DNA from: Pseudorhodoferax sp. Leaf267
GTDB lineage: Bacteria > Pseudomonadota > Gammaproteobacteria > Burkholderiales > Burkholderiaceae_C
Direction of reading: 5' to 3'
NCBI RefSeq assembly: GCF_001422405.1
Contig: NZ_LMMV01000001.1
Coordinates: forward strand, 1,028,620 to 1,092,619
Length of the DNA stretch: 64,000 bases
The first letter of the stretch is position 1; every line of letters starts with the position of its first letter. This document shows positions 1 through 9,130 of the stretch, piece by piece. The position numbers were made by a program, and so were the translations under genes. The notes below the pieces were generated by a model. It did no database searches. It was given only the letters and a program-made list of their open reading frames with translations, and was not told where the DNA came from.

Positions 1-893
1 ATGACCCAGTGCGGCTTGGCGTCGTTGACCTCGCGGGCCGTGCGGATCAGGCGCGACTGCGTGGGCGCGCTGGAGACGATGAACCAGGGGTCGACCGCGA
101 TGCAGTGGCCGCCCACGCCGGGGCCGGGCTGCAGGATGTTCACGCGTGGGTGGCGGTTGGCCAGCGCGATGGTGTCCCACACGTTCACGCCCAAGTGGTC
201 GCAGACCAGCGAGAGCTCGTTGGCAAATGCGATGTTCACGTCGCGGAACGAGTTCTCCACCAGCTTGGCCAATTCGGCCGTGCGGCTGTCGGTCTCCAGG
301 ATCGCACCGTTGCAGAAGGTCTTGTACAGCTCGCGCGCCTTGGCCACGGCCGCCTTGGTGCTGCCGCCGATGATGCGGTCGTTGTCGACGAGTTCGCGCA
401 GGATGTGGCCCGGCAGCACGCGCTCGGGGCAGTGCGCGGTGTGCACCTTGCCGGCCAGCTCGGGACGGGCCTCGACAATGGTCTTCTCGATGAACTCGGT
501 CGTGCCGACCGGCGAGGTCGACTCCAGGATCACGAGGTTGCCTTCGCGCAGGAAGGGCGTGATCGCGCGGGTCGCCGACTCCACGTATGACAGGTCGGGC
601 GCCTTGGGGTTGCCGTCGACTTCCTTGAAGGGCGTGGGCACGGCGATGATGAAGGTGTCGCCCTCCTCGGGCACGAGCGAGGCCTTCAGGTTGCCGCTGT
701 TCACGGCCGAGCGCACCAGCACGTCCAGGTCGGGCTCGATGATGTGGATGCGGCCGGAGTTGATGGTGTCGACCGCGGCCTTGTTCACGTCCACGCCAAG
801 CACGGTGTGGCCCTTGGTGGCCAGCATGGAGGCGGTGGGCAGGCCGATGTAGCCCAGGCCCATGACAATGATCTTTTGCAGTGTGTGTGCCAT
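1..893 (-). CDS. wecC: UDP-N-acetyl-D-mannosamine dehydrogenase, C-terminus beyond window
   Basis: This enzyme oxidises UDP-ManNAc to UDP-ManNAcA in two NAD-dependent steps in the cytoplasm, supplying an acidic amino sugar for polysaccharide. The visible 297 residues open with the dinucleotide-binding motif GLGYIGLPTA (residues 12-21). They continue through CPERVLPG and reach GGHCIAVDPWF, whose Cys is the family's catalytic thiol. The reading frame runs off the left edge, so roughly the last quarter of the usual ~420 residues is missing from view. The ATG start lies directly after the wecB stop, so both are in one operon. A general UDP-glucose/GDP-mannose dehydrogenase is the alternative, but the wecB partner favours WecC. 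Confidence 0.9.
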   Translation of the reverse strand, partial: MAHTLQKIIVMGLGYIGLPTASMLATKGHTVLGVDVNKAAVDTINSGRIHIIEPDLDVLVRSAVNSGNLKASLVPEEGDTFIIAVPTPFKEVDGNPKAPDLSYVESATRAITPFLREGNLVILESTSPVGTTEFIEKTIVEARPELAGKVHTAHCPERVLPGHILRELVDNDRIIGGSTKAAVAKARELYKTFCNGAILETDSRTAELAKLVENSFRDVNIAFANELSLVCDHLGVNVWDTIALANRHPRVNILQPGPGVGGHCIAVDPWFIVSSAPTQSRLIRTAREVNDAKPHWV

Positions 894-2033
894 TTAGCGG
901 CTCTCTTTCCAGGACTGAACGGCTTGCAGGATGCGCCCCACGGCCAAGCCATCGCCATAGGGGTTGTGCGCCTTGGTCATGCGGGCATAGGCCGCCTGGT
1001 CCTGCAGCAGATGGGAGGTGGCGTCGACGATGGCGCGGCGCGAGGTGCCCACCAGCTGCACCGTGCCGGCGGCCACGGCCTCGGGGCGCTCGGTGATATC
1101 GCGCATGACGAGCACCGGCTTGCCCAGCGAGGGGGCTTCTTCCTGCACGCCCCCCGAGTCCGTGATGATCAGGTGCGCGCGGTCCATCAGGTACACGAAG
1201 GGCAGGTAATCGACCGGCTCGATCAGGTGCACGTTGGACAGGCCGCGCGCGGCCAGGATCTCCTGCACGGGACGGCGCACGTTGGGGTTCAGGTGCACGG
1301 GGTACAGGATCTCGACGTCCGGCGTGGCGGCGGCGATGTCGGCCAGCGCGTTGCAGATGTTCTCGAAGCCTTCGCCGAAGTTCTCGCGCCGGTGGCCCGT
1401 CACCAGGATCAGGCGCTTGGCCGGGTCCAGGAACCCGAAGCGCTGCTGCATCTCGGCCGCCAGCGCGGGCGAGTTCTTGAGCTTGTGCACCACGGCCAGC
1501 AACGCGTCCACCACGGTGTTGCCCGTCACGAAGACGCAGGCCGGGTCCACGCCCTCCCTGAGCAGGTTGGCGCGCGAGGTGTCGGTCGGCGCGAAATGCA
1601 GGTCGGTGATGGCGCCGGTCACGCGGCGGTTGATCTCCTCGGGGAACGGCGCGTACTTGTTGCCCGTGCGCAGGCCGGCCTCGACATGGCCGACCGCGGC
1701 GCGCGCGTAGTAGGCGGCCAGGCTGGTCGCCAGCGTGGTACTGGTGTCGCCATGCACGAGCACGAGGTCGGGGCGCTCGGCAGCCATGACGCCCTTGAGG
1801 CCCGCCAGCACGCTGCAGGTCACGTCGGTCAGGTCCTGGTTGGGCTTCATGACGTTCAGGTCATGCTCGGGCACGATCTCGAACAGGCGCAGCACCTGGT
1901 CCAGCATCTCGCGGTGCTGGGCGGTGACGCAGACCACGGTCTCGAAGCGGTCGGACGCGTCCTGGAAACCCTTGACCACGGGCGCCATCTTGATGGCCTC
2001 GGGGCGGGTGCCGAAAACGATCAGGACTTTCAT
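894..2033 (-). CDS. wecB: UDP-N-acetylglucosamine 2-epimerase, non-hydrolysing
   Basis: It interconverts UDP-GlcNAc and UDP-ManNAc, the step before WecC. The 379 residues match the usual family length. Family signatures are visible in order: [13 protein letters not shown] at the N-terminus, [24 protein letters not shown] and [10 protein letters not shown]. The ATG overlaps the stop of the upstream glycosyltransferase by four bases (ATGA), which indicates translational coupling. With WecC it gives the XrtA locus its own supply of UDP-ManNAcA, so that sugar is probably part of the exopolysaccharide repeat unit. Confidence 0.95.
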   Translation of the reverse strand: MKVLIVFGTRPEAIKMAPVVKGFQDASDRFETVVCVTAQHREMLDQVLRLFEIVPEHDLNVMKPNQDLTDVTCSVLAGLKGVMAAERPDLVLVHGDTSTTLATSLAAYYARAAVGHVEAGLRTGNKYAPFPEEINRRVTGAITDLHFAPTDTSRANLLREGVDPACVFVTGNTVVDALLAVVHKLKNSPALAAEMQQRFGFLDPAKRLILVTGHRRENFGEGFENICNALADIAAATPDVEILYPVHLNPNVRRPVQEILAARGLSNVHLIEPVDYLPFVYLMDRAHLIITDSGGVQEEAPSLGKPVLVMRDITERPEAVAAGTVQLVGTSRRAIVDATSHLLQDQAAYARMTKAHNPYGDGLAVGRILQAVQSWKESR

Positions 2034-3247
2034 CGGCTGGTGCTTTCGATGAGCCGCGTGAACGGCTGCTGGTAATTGGCCACGCTCTGGCGCCAGTTGC
2101 GCACCTCTTCGACGAACTGCCGGCCATTGGCCTTCAGCGCCGGCCAGCGCTCACGCTCGCGCAGCAGCGCCAGTGTGGCCTGGGCCAGGTCGGCCGTGTC
2201 GTCGGCCTTGAACAGCACGCCGGTGCGGCCGTGCTCGACCAGTTCCTTGTGGCCGCCTACATCCGAGGCGACGAACAGACGGCCCTGGGCCATGGCTTCC
2301 AGCGGCTTGAGTGGCGTCACGAGCTCGGTCAGCCGCATCGAGTGCCGCGGGTAGACCAGCACGTCGATCAGGTCGTAGTAGCGGTTCACGTCCTTGTGCG
2401 GCACGCGGCCCGTGAAGACGATGCGGTCGGCCACGCCCAGGCGCTGCGCCTGGGCCTTGAGGTTGTCGTCCTGCGGCCCGCCGCCGACGAGCAGCAGGCG
2501 CAGCGCCGGCTCCTGCGCCAGCATGGCCGGCAGCGCATCGACCAGCAGGTCCAGGCCTTCGTACGCATAGAACGAGCCGATGAAACCGACCACCGGCGTG
2601 CCGGGCGCCAGGCCCAGGCGTTGCTGCAGGGCCGGGTCGGGCGCGGCCGACAGGCCGAAGGACTGCACGTCCACGGCGTTGGGCACGACGCTGACCTTGG
2701 CCGCCGGGATGCCGCGCGCCACGATGTCGGCACGCAGCCCCTCACAGATCGTGAACACGTGGGCGGCCTGGCGCACGGCATGGGTCTCCAGCGCGCGCGT
2801 GAGGCGGTAGCGCAAGCTGCCCTCGCGCGTCGTGCCATGGTCGACGGAAGCGTCTTCCCAGAAGGCACGGATCTCGTAGGTGACCGGGATGCCCAGGCGG
2901 CGGCCCACCTTCAGCGCCGGCAGCACATTGAGCACCGGAGAGTGGGCGTGGATCAGGTCGGGCTTGACCTCGCGGGCCACCTCCTCGATGCGTTGCTCCA
3001 GCTGCCGCATCAGCGCGATCTCGCGCGCGACAGGGAATTTGTCCCAGAGCGATGGCTTGGGCGGCGTGCGGTGGAAGAAAAAGCCTTCGGCCTCCTCGAC
3101 CGCATGCACATCCCCCTCGTGCTTGGGCGAGGTCAGGTGGAAGGTTTCCCATCCGAGCGCGCGCTGCTCGCGCAGCAACGCGGCGGTGCGGAAGGTGTAG
3201 CCGCTGTGCAGCGGCAGGGAATGGTCGAGGACGTGCAGGATGCGCAT
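2030..3247 (-). CDS. Exosortase-A-associated glycosyltransferase, GT4 type
   Basis: This 405-residue protein is a GT-B glycosyltransferase. It begins [20 protein letters not shown], and the N-terminal domain carries the acceptor-side HSGYTFRT loop. The C-terminal nucleotide-sugar domain has [16 protein letters not shown] and the family 4 box around [11 protein letters not shown]. It resembles the family defined with XrtA loci (TIGR04063, from memory). I chose the ATG in front of RILHV because the open frame upstream of it is unlike the family. The stop overlaps the wecB start. The donor and acceptor sugars cannot be read from the sequence. Confidence 0.85.
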   Translation of the reverse strand: MRILHVLDHSLPLHSGYTFRTAALLREQRALGWETFHLTSPKHEGDVHAVEEAEGFFFHRTPPKPSLWDKFPVAREIALMRQLEQRIEEVAREVKPDLIHAHSPVLNVLPALKVGRRLGIPVTYEIRAFWEDASVDHGTTREGSLRYRLTRALETHAVRQAAHVFTICEGLRADIVARGIPAAKVSVVPNAVDVQSFGLSAAPDPALQQRLGLAPGTPVVGFIGSFYAYEGLDLLVDALPAMLAQEPALRLLLVGGGPQDDNLKAQAQRLGVADRIVFTGRVPHKDVNRYYDLIDVLVYPRHSMRLTELVTPLKPLEAMAQGRLFVASDVGGHKELVEHGRTGVLFKADDTADLAQATLALLRERERWPALKANGRQFVEEVRNWRQSVANYQQPFTRLIESTSR

Positions 3248-3257
3248 GGGGGGCGTT

Positions 3258-4400
3258 TCAGAGGGGGGCACCGGTGAACAGGGCGTCGTAGCGCGCCACC
3301 ATGGCCGACAGCGCGAAACGCTGGGCCGACTGCTGCGCGGCCTGCCCATGGCGCCGGGCCAGCGGCGCATCGTTCAGGTAGCGGCCCAGCGCACGCGCCA
3401 TGGCCGCATCGTCCTCGGACGGCACGAGCTGGCCGGTGACGTCGTGCGCAACCAGGTCCGGCGTGCCGCCCACCGCCGTGGCCACGATGGGCAGGCCGCA
3501 GGCCATGGCTTCCTGCAGTGTGCAGGAAGTGCCCTCGGTCAGCGAAGGCAGCACGAAGCAGTCCAGCATGCGCAGCAGCGCGGGCACGTCGCTGCGCGCG
3601 CCGGGCAACCAGGCCAGCGCGGCCATGCCGGCCTCCGCCAGGATGCGTTCGACCTCGGCGCGCAGCGGGCCTTCGCCGACGATGACCAGCCGGGCGCGCT
3701 CGGCCGCCTCGGGCTGCGCGCGCAGCAGCGCGACGAAGGCGCGGGCCAGGGCCGGCTGGTTCTTGACGGTCTGCAGGCGGCCGACCGTGCCGACCAGCCA
3801 GTGGCGCCGCGGCGTGAACGGGCAGCCCGCCACCGTGGGCGGCACGCCGGCCGCTGGGGCGAAGGCCTCGGTGTCCACGCCGTTGGCGATCAGCGAGCGG
3901 CGCGCCGGTGGCACGGCAATCGCCTGCGCCAGGTAGTTGTCCAGATCCTGCGACACGCTGACGTAGTGCGATACGAAGGGCTTGTACAGCTTGCGCAGGC
4001 GCCGGTAGCGCGGATTGCGGCCGTGCGGGTCGTGCGCGTCCCACCCATGCTCGGCGTGCACGCGCCGCGGCACGCGCGCCAGCCAGGCCAGCGGCGTCAC
4101 CTCCAGCGCCGCGAGGTTGCAGGAATGCAGCACATCGGGCCGCAGCCGGCGCAGCAGCGCGTGGATGCGGCGGTACAGCGGAACCGCATGGCCGTCGGGC
4201 TTGTCCAGCGCGATGAACTCCACGTCGTCGCGGTCGATGCGCGCACGGAATTCGTCGATGGTGGTCAGCGAGACCACGGTGTGGCGGTAGCGTGCCGCGG
4301 GCAGCCGGTTGATCAGTTGCACGATGACGTTCTCCAGCCCACCGATCGAAAAACGGTAGACGAAGTGCACGACGTGGATGGTGCGCGCCTCAGGCTTCAC
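3258..4400 (-). CDS. XrtA/PEP-CTERM system-associated sugar transferase
   Basis: A GT4-type glycosyltransferase of 380 residues, similar to the exosortase-linked TIGR03088 sugar transferases. It shows IHVVHFVYRFSIGGLENVI at the N-terminus, VGTVGRLQTVKNQ at the start of the donor domain, and EGTSCTLQEAMACGLPIVAT as the EX7E-type donor-binding region. A GTG start is preferred: it overlaps the end of the upstream glycosyltransferase by eleven bases, and the residues before it are not conserved-looking. It probably adds one sugar of the repeat unit on the cytoplasmic side of the membrane. The linkage is unknown. Confidence 0.85.
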   Translation of the reverse strand: MKPEARTIHVVHFVYRFSIGGLENVIVQLINRLPAARYRHTVVSLTTIDEFRARIDRDDVEFIALDKPDGHAVPLYRRIHALLRRLRPDVLHSCNLAALEVTPLAWLARVPRRVHAEHGWDAHDPHGRNPRYRRLRKLYKPFVSHYVSVSQDLDNYLAQAIAVPPARRSLIANGVDTEAFAPAAGVPPTVAGCPFTPRRHWLVGTVGRLQTVKNQPALARAFVALLRAQPEAAERARLVIVGEGPLRAEVERILAEAGMAALAWLPGARSDVPALLRMLDCFVLPSLTEGTSCTLQEAMACGLPIVATAVGGTPDLVAHDVTGQLVPSEDDAAMARALGRYLNDAPLARRHGQAAQQSAQRFALSAMVARYDALFTGAPL

Positions 4401-5604
4401 GGTGCGCCACACGTTGGTCGGCCAGGATGCGCTGAAACAGCCGCAGCTGGCCCTGGGTGGTGGATTCCCACGAGAAGGTTTCCGCATGGCGGCGTGTCGC
4501 GGCGCGCTCGGGCAGGTTGGCGAACAGGCGCTGCCAGGCTTCGGCCAGGCCGGCACCGGTGCGCTCGCGCATCAGCACGCCGGCGGCGGGCTGGCTGACC
4601 ACCTCGGGCGTCCCCCAGATATCCGTGGCGATCACCGGTGTGCCGCAGGCCATGGCCTCCAGCAGCACGTTGGCCCAGCCTTCGCGGCTGGAGCACAGGG
4701 CCAGCGCATCGGCCGCGCTGTACCACCACTTGAGTTCCGTCTGCGGCACGACGCCGGCGAACTGCACACGCTCACGCACGCCCAGCGCGCTGGCCTGGCG
4801 CTCCAGTGCCGCGCGGTCTGGGCCCTCGCCCGCCAGGACCAGGCGCACGTCGACAGGCATCTGGGCCAGGGCCTCGATCGCCAGGTACTGGCCCTTGCGC
4901 TCGATCAGGTGGCCCACGCACAGCAGCATGCGCCCTTCGATCGGCAAGCCCAGGCGCACGCGGGCCTGGTCGCGCGCCTCGGGCACGAAGCGCTGCAGGT
5001 CCACGCCGTTGCGCAGCGTGTGGGTCTTGCCCGGGTCGCCACCCAGTTCGCGCAGGCGGTCCATCAGCGCCTGGCACACGCCGATGGACGCGCTGGCGGC
5101 CCGCTCGGCCGCCATGATGAGCTTGCGCGGCAGCGTGTACTCGGGGATCAGGTTCAGGTCGGTACCGCGTGCGGTCACGACGAAGGGCTTGCGCAACCAG
5201 CGTGCCAAAAGGCTGGCGGCCACGCCGTCGGGGTAGTAGTAGTGCGCGTCGATCAGGTCGAACTCGAAGCCTTCGCGCTGCAGCCGGCGCACCGTGCGCC
5301 AGGCGCCCAGCGCCATCGTGAACGGCGTGATGCTCATGCCGAAGCCGGGAAACACCAGGAAGCGCGGGTGGTGCACTTCCACGCCGTTCCACTGCTCCTG
5401 GCGCGGCGTGGCGGCGAAGCGCGCGTACTCACCGAAACGCTCGCCGCGCAGCGGAAACCAGGGCACGGGCGCCACGACCTTGGCCTGCACCTCGCCCGTC
5501 TTGAGCAGCTCGCGCAGCCGCGTCTCGACGAAGATGCCGTGGATCGGCCGGGCCCCGCTCGGGTACAGGCTGGAGAACAGCAGGATGCGCAGCGGCTCGG
5601 CCAT
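4390..5604 (-). CDS. Glycosyltransferase, GT4 type, in XrtA locus
   Basis: The 404 residues start MAEPLRILLFSSLYPSGARP, a common opening of GT-B enzymes. Residues near the middle (VVTARGTDLNLIPEY) form the acceptor-domain loop. LLCVGHLIERKGQ opens the donor domain, and SREGWANVLLEAMACGTPVI is the nucleotide-sugar binding box. The ATG sits fifty bases after the amidotransferase stop. A longer in-frame extension upstream looks like a shadow of the amidotransferase and was not used. It is one of four glycosyltransferases in the locus, consistent with a repeat unit of several sugars. Confidence 0.85.
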   Translation of the reverse strand: MAEPLRILLFSSLYPSGARPIHGIFVETRLRELLKTGEVQAKVVAPVPWFPLRGERFGEYARFAATPRQEQWNGVEVHHPRFLVFPGFGMSITPFTMALGAWRTVRRLQREGFEFDLIDAHYYYPDGVAASLLARWLRKPFVVTARGTDLNLIPEYTLPRKLIMAAERAASASIGVCQALMDRLRELGGDPGKTHTLRNGVDLQRFVPEARDQARVRLGLPIEGRMLLCVGHLIERKGQYLAIEALAQMPVDVRLVLAGEGPDRAALERQASALGVRERVQFAGVVPQTELKWWYSAADALALCSSREGWANVLLEAMACGTPVIATDIWGTPEVVSQPAAGVLMRERTGAGLAEAWQRLFANLPERAATRRHAETFSWESTTQGQLRLFQRILADQRVAHREA

Positions 5605-5654
5605 AGGCTGGGCATTATCCGCAGCGACGGGGTGCCGATCCCGCGCGGGCGCCA

Positions 5655-7571
5655 TCATGCGGACGCCTGCACGGCAGGCTGTTCGACCTGGCGCAGGAAG
5701 GCTTCGAACATGAGCAGTGTCCACAGCGGCGCCGAGAAGTCGCGCTGGCCGCTCTGGTGCTGCTGGACCATGCTGCGCAGCACGCCGGGATCGAAATAGC
5801 CCGAATCGGCCATGCGCGCGCCGAGCACGGCGTCGCGCGTGCGCTGCGCCAGCGGCCCGCGCAGCCAGCTGGCCAGCGGCACCGAAAAACCCATCTTCGG
5901 GCGGTACAGCACGTCGGAGGGCAGGCGCGGCTCGAAGGCCTTCTTGAGGAGGTACTTGCCCTCCTGGCCCTGAATCTTCAGGCTGGTGGGCAGCGTGGCC
6001 AGCCATTCGACGAGCTGGTGGTCCATCAGCGGCTCGCGCACTTCGAGCGAATGCGCCATGGCGGCGCGGTCGACCTTGGTGTTGATGTCGCCGACCAGCC
6101 AGGTCTTGTAGTCCAGGTACTGCACCAGCGCCAGCGGGTCGTCCGTGCCGGCGCGGCCCGCATGCGCGCGGAACACGTCGAGGGCGCTGTAGCCGCCCAG
6201 CTGCTTCTTGAAGCCGTCCGCATACAGGCGCTCGCGCTCGTCGGCGCGCAGGACCGACACGCTGTGCAGGTAGGCCTGGGCCGAGTCGAAGGCCAGTGCC
6301 TGGAAGGTGGTCTTGGCGCGGAACACACGCGGCGCCCAGTCGGCCTTGGGATAGAGCTGACCCAGCGCGCCGAACAGCGGGCGGCGCAGTCCCAGCGGCA
6401 GCGCGCGGCGTGCCCTTTCTTCGGCCAGGTGCAGGCGGTAGCGCCGGTAGCCGCCAAAGCTCTCGTCGCCGCCGTCGCCCGACAGCGCCACCGTGACATG
6501 TTTGCGCGCCATCTGGCAGACGCGGTAGGTCGGCACGGCCGAACTGTCGGCAAAGGGTTCGTCGTAGAGCCAGGCCAGGGTGTCGATCAGGTCGAAGTCG
6601 TCGCTCTTGACGATCTCCAGCCGGTGGTCGGTCTTGTAGCGGTCGGCCACCATCTGCGCGAACGCGGACTCGTTGAAACGCGGGTCGTCGAAGCCGATCG
6701 CGCAGGTCTTGACCGTGTTGCCGGACACCTGGGCCATGGCGGCAACGACGGCGCTGGAATCGACACCACCGGACAGGAAGGCGCCCAGCGGCACATCGGC
6801 GATCAGGCGCAGGCGCACGGACTCGTCGATGCGTTCGAGCAGTTCGGCCTGCGCGTCGCGCAACGCGATGGGATTGTCGAGCGTGAAGCGCACATCCCAG
6901 TAGGGCTGGGGCTCGGGCAACCGCTCCATGCCACGGCGCAGCGTGAGCTTGTGGCCGGCCGGCAGCTTGTGGGCCCCGTGGTAGATGCAGCGCGGATCGG
7001 CCACGTAGCCGAGCGCGAAGTACTCCTCGACCGCCAGCGGGTCGATGCGCCGCGCGAAGGCCGGGTGCGCCGTGATGACCTTGAGCTCGGAGCCGAAGAT
7101 GAAGCTGCCGTCGGGCAGCAGTGCGTAATGCATGGGCTTGACGCCCATGCGGTCGCGCGCGAGGAACAGCACCTGCTGCTTGCGGTCCCAGATGGTGAAC
7201 GCGAACATGCCGCGCAGGCGGTCCACGCAGTCCTCGCCCCAGGCCTCCCAGGCGTGCACGATGACCTCGGTGTCGCTGCGCGTCTTGAACTGGTAGCCCA
7301 TGGCCTTGAGTTCGACCGTCAGTTCTCGGTAGTTGTAGATCTCGCCGTTGAACACGATGGCCACCGTGCCGTCGCCGTTGAACTGCGGCTGCAGGCCCGT
7401 GGCCAGGTCGATGACCGACAGGCGCCGGTGCCCCAGCGCCAGGCCGGGCTCCAGGTGCAGGTCGGCCTCGTCCGGGCCGCGGTGGGCCTGGATGTCGTTG
7501 ATGGCCGACATGAGCGCGCGCGAGAAATCGCGCTGCCCGCGCAGGTCGAAGAGGCCGGAAATTCCGCACAT
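5655..7571 (-). CDS. Exosortase-A system-associated amidotransferase 1 (asparagine synthase family)
   Basis: A 638-residue class-II glutamine amidotransferase fused to an asparagine-synthetase-like ATP pyrophosphatase domain. Cys2 after the initiator Met (MCGISG) is the glutaminase nucleophile. NGEIYNYREL and ARDRMGVKP lie in the glutaminase half, and FLSGGVDSSAVVA is the PP-loop for ATP. The length and position next to xrtA match the TIGR03108 family. Family knowledge suggests that it amidates a carboxylate; in this locus a uronic acid of the polysaccharide or a surface protein is a reasonable guess. It lies eleven bases after xrtA on the same strand. Confidence 0.9.
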   Translation of the reverse strand: MCGISGLFDLRGQRDFSRALMSAINDIQAHRGPDEADLHLEPGLALGHRRLSVIDLATGLQPQFNGDGTVAIVFNGEIYNYRELTVELKAMGYQFKTRSDTEVIVHAWEAWGEDCVDRLRGMFAFTIWDRKQQVLFLARDRMGVKPMHYALLPDGSFIFGSELKVITAHPAFARRIDPLAVEEYFALGYVADPRCIYHGAHKLPAGHKLTLRRGMERLPEPQPYWDVRFTLDNPIALRDAQAELLERIDESVRLRLIADVPLGAFLSGGVDSSAVVAAMAQVSGNTVKTCAIGFDDPRFNESAFAQMVADRYKTDHRLEIVKSDDFDLIDTLAWLYDEPFADSSAVPTYRVCQMARKHVTVALSGDGGDESFGGYRRYRLHLAEERARRALPLGLRRPLFGALGQLYPKADWAPRVFRAKTTFQALAFDSAQAYLHSVSVLRADERERLYADGFKKQLGGYSALDVFRAHAGRAGTDDPLALVQYLDYKTWLVGDINTKVDRAAMAHSLEVREPLMDHQLVEWLATLPTSLKIQGQEGKYLLKKAFEPRLPSDVLYRPKMGFSVPLASWLRGPLAQRTRDAVLGARMADSGYFDPGVLRSMVQQHQSGQRDFSAPLWTLLMFEAFLRQVEQPAVQASA

Positions 7572-7582
7572 GGTGGCGATCC

Positions 7583-9130
7583 TCAGCGCTGGCGCGTCTG
7601 TTGCAGGCTGGCCTGGATCAACGCGCCATTGGCCTGGACGAACGACTCCAGGGTCTGGCGCGCGCTGCCCGTGCCATCGGTCGGCGTGTAGATGACGACG
7701 ACGGCCGAGTCATCGCCCCGCCCGCTCAGGCGCGACACTGCGCCATGGATCTTGGCCATCGCGTCGCTGGCGATGAGTCGGTCGTTGACCCAGTAGACCT
7801 GCCAGGCCAGCAGCCGTGCCGCCTTGACGTCGCCGACCAGCGAGGCGCGCAGTTCCGCGGTGCGTACGGGCACCGGCGTTCCGGCCCAGGGTGCGGTCCC
7901 ACCCGCGGCAGAGACTTCCGACCAGTCCTTGTTGGTGGTCGGCACGAGCTGGTTGATCGAGCTCACGAGCTTGCGGTCGTTGCCCTGGCCACGGTAGTAG
8001 CCGATGTAGACCCCCACCTGCCGGCCGTCCTTGGCGGCGCCCTGGACCAGTTCGGCCGAAGGGTTGTGGAAGGCCGGCTTCCAGTCCGGCGAGGGCACGG
8101 CGCCGCTCTGCCAGCCGTCCTGCAGGCCCTGCAAGGCCAGCTGCGGCGCGGCATGGTTCTGCGCGCGCTCCAGCGCCCAGATGACGCCATGGGGCAGCAC
8201 GAGGACGGCGCACAGCGCCGCCAGCACGGCCGGGCGCGCACGCCATGCGGTGCCGGGCGGCGCCAGGCTGGGCCGGGCCTCCAGGTCGGGCGAGGGCTCG
8301 GACCATTTCGCACCGATGGCGAACATGATCAGGATGACGATGCCGAAGAACAGCCAGCCGTAGACCAGATGGTCCACGCCGGTCGCCAGCGTGTTGCCCG
8401 AGTAATGGCCCAGCATCACGATGATGTAGGCGCGCAGCCAGTTCGCGACCAGCGGCACGAGGATGGACACCAGCACGAACAGTGCGCGCCGGCGCGGCGA
8501 CTGGTAGTTCAGGTACGCGAACAGCGAGCCCACGGTCACCGAGGCGATCAGGTACCGGATGCCGCTGCAGGCCTCCACCACCGACCAGTGGCCCGAAGGA
8601 ATGACAAACTGCTGCCCTTCGCGGTAGACCGGGATGCCGGACAGGCGCAGCGCCACGACGGTGAAGTCGGCCGTCCATTCCATCAGCATCGGCATCATGA
8701 AGTCACCGATGGGCACGGCGAAGAACATGAAGCTCAGCGGGAACAGCAGGGCCCAGGCGACCTGCCAGCCCAGCACAGCCGGCACCGCCAGCACCAGCAG
8801 CATGGTGAACGCGAGCTGGGTCGCGGCATTGACGGCCACCAGGTCGCCCGCCAGCCACAGCGCCACGGCGCCCAGCATCAGCAGCACGGCGACCAGGCTG
8901 GGCCGGGGCACCAGGTCGGCGACGCGGTGCCGCTGGCGCCACACCAGCCACAGCACGATGGGCACGACCAGGAAGCCGTGCGCATAGGTGTCCGAGCGCT
9001 CCCAGATCGACACCATGCCGACGACGGTGTCGCGGTACAGCACCAGCAGCAAGCCCACGACCAGCACGAAGGCGGCCAGGGGACCGCGCCAGTGCTGCGG
9101 CATCGAAGGGGAGGAAGCGCGGGTCAGCAT
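7583..9130 (-). CDS. xrtA: Exosortase A fused to an EpsI domain
   Basis: XrtA is an inner-membrane cysteine protease/transpeptidase that recognises the PEP-CTERM tail of secreted proteins. Residues 1 to about 275 hold some eight hydrophobic segments with the expected catalytic residues: Cys188 in VEACSGI, Arg233 in ANWLRAY and His254 in GVDHLVYGW. After a proline-rich linker and one more membrane segment, residues from about 320 to 515 form a soluble EpsI-type domain (IGYYRGQGNDRKLVS, WQVYWVNDR). The start overlaps the upstream glycosyltransferase by seven bases. Separate xrt and epsI genes exist in some bacteria; here they are one polypeptide. Confidence 0.93.
   Translation of the reverse strand: MLTRASSPSMPQHWRGPLAAFVLVVGLLLVLYRDTVVGMVSIWERSDTYAHGFLVVPIVLWLVWRQRHRVADLVPRPSLVAVLLMLGAVALWLAGDLVAVNAATQLAFTMLLVLAVPAVLGWQVAWALLFPLSFMFFAVPIGDFMMPMLMEWTADFTVVALRLSGIPVYREGQQFVIPSGHWSVVEACSGIRYLIASVTVGSLFAYLNYQSPRRRALFVLVSILVPLVANWLRAYIIVMLGHYSGNTLATGVDHLVYGWLFFGIVILIMFAIGAKWSEPSPDLEARPSLAPPGTAWRARPAVLAALCAVLVLPHGVIWALERAQNHAAPQLALQGLQDGWQSGAVPSPDWKPAFHNPSAELVQGAAKDGRQVGVYIGYYRGQGNDRKLVSSINQLVPTTNKDWSEVSAAGGTAPWAGTPVPVRTAELRASLVGDVKAARLLAWQVYWVNDRLIASDAMAKIHGAVSRLSGRGDDSAVVVIYTPTDGTGSARQTLESFVQANGALIQASLQQTRQR

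Noticed and set aside
744-2075. Long plus-strand open frame opposite wecB
   Set aside because: Its product is a low-complexity string rich in His, Gly, Val and Gln with no family motif, as is usual for the antisense of high-GC genes; wecB on the other strand has all its signatures.
4390-7569. One giant minus-strand frame of over 1000 codons
   Set aside because: Only the part after the ATG at 5604 is a glycosyltransferase; the upstream part lies over the amidotransferase gene in another frame and codes an Arg/Ala/Pro-rich shadow.
5757-7691. 644-codon plus-strand open frame opposite the amidotransferase
   Set aside because: It mirrors the third-position GC bias of the real gene and shows no recognisable domain. 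The same holds for the long open frame at 30994-32766 opposite secA.
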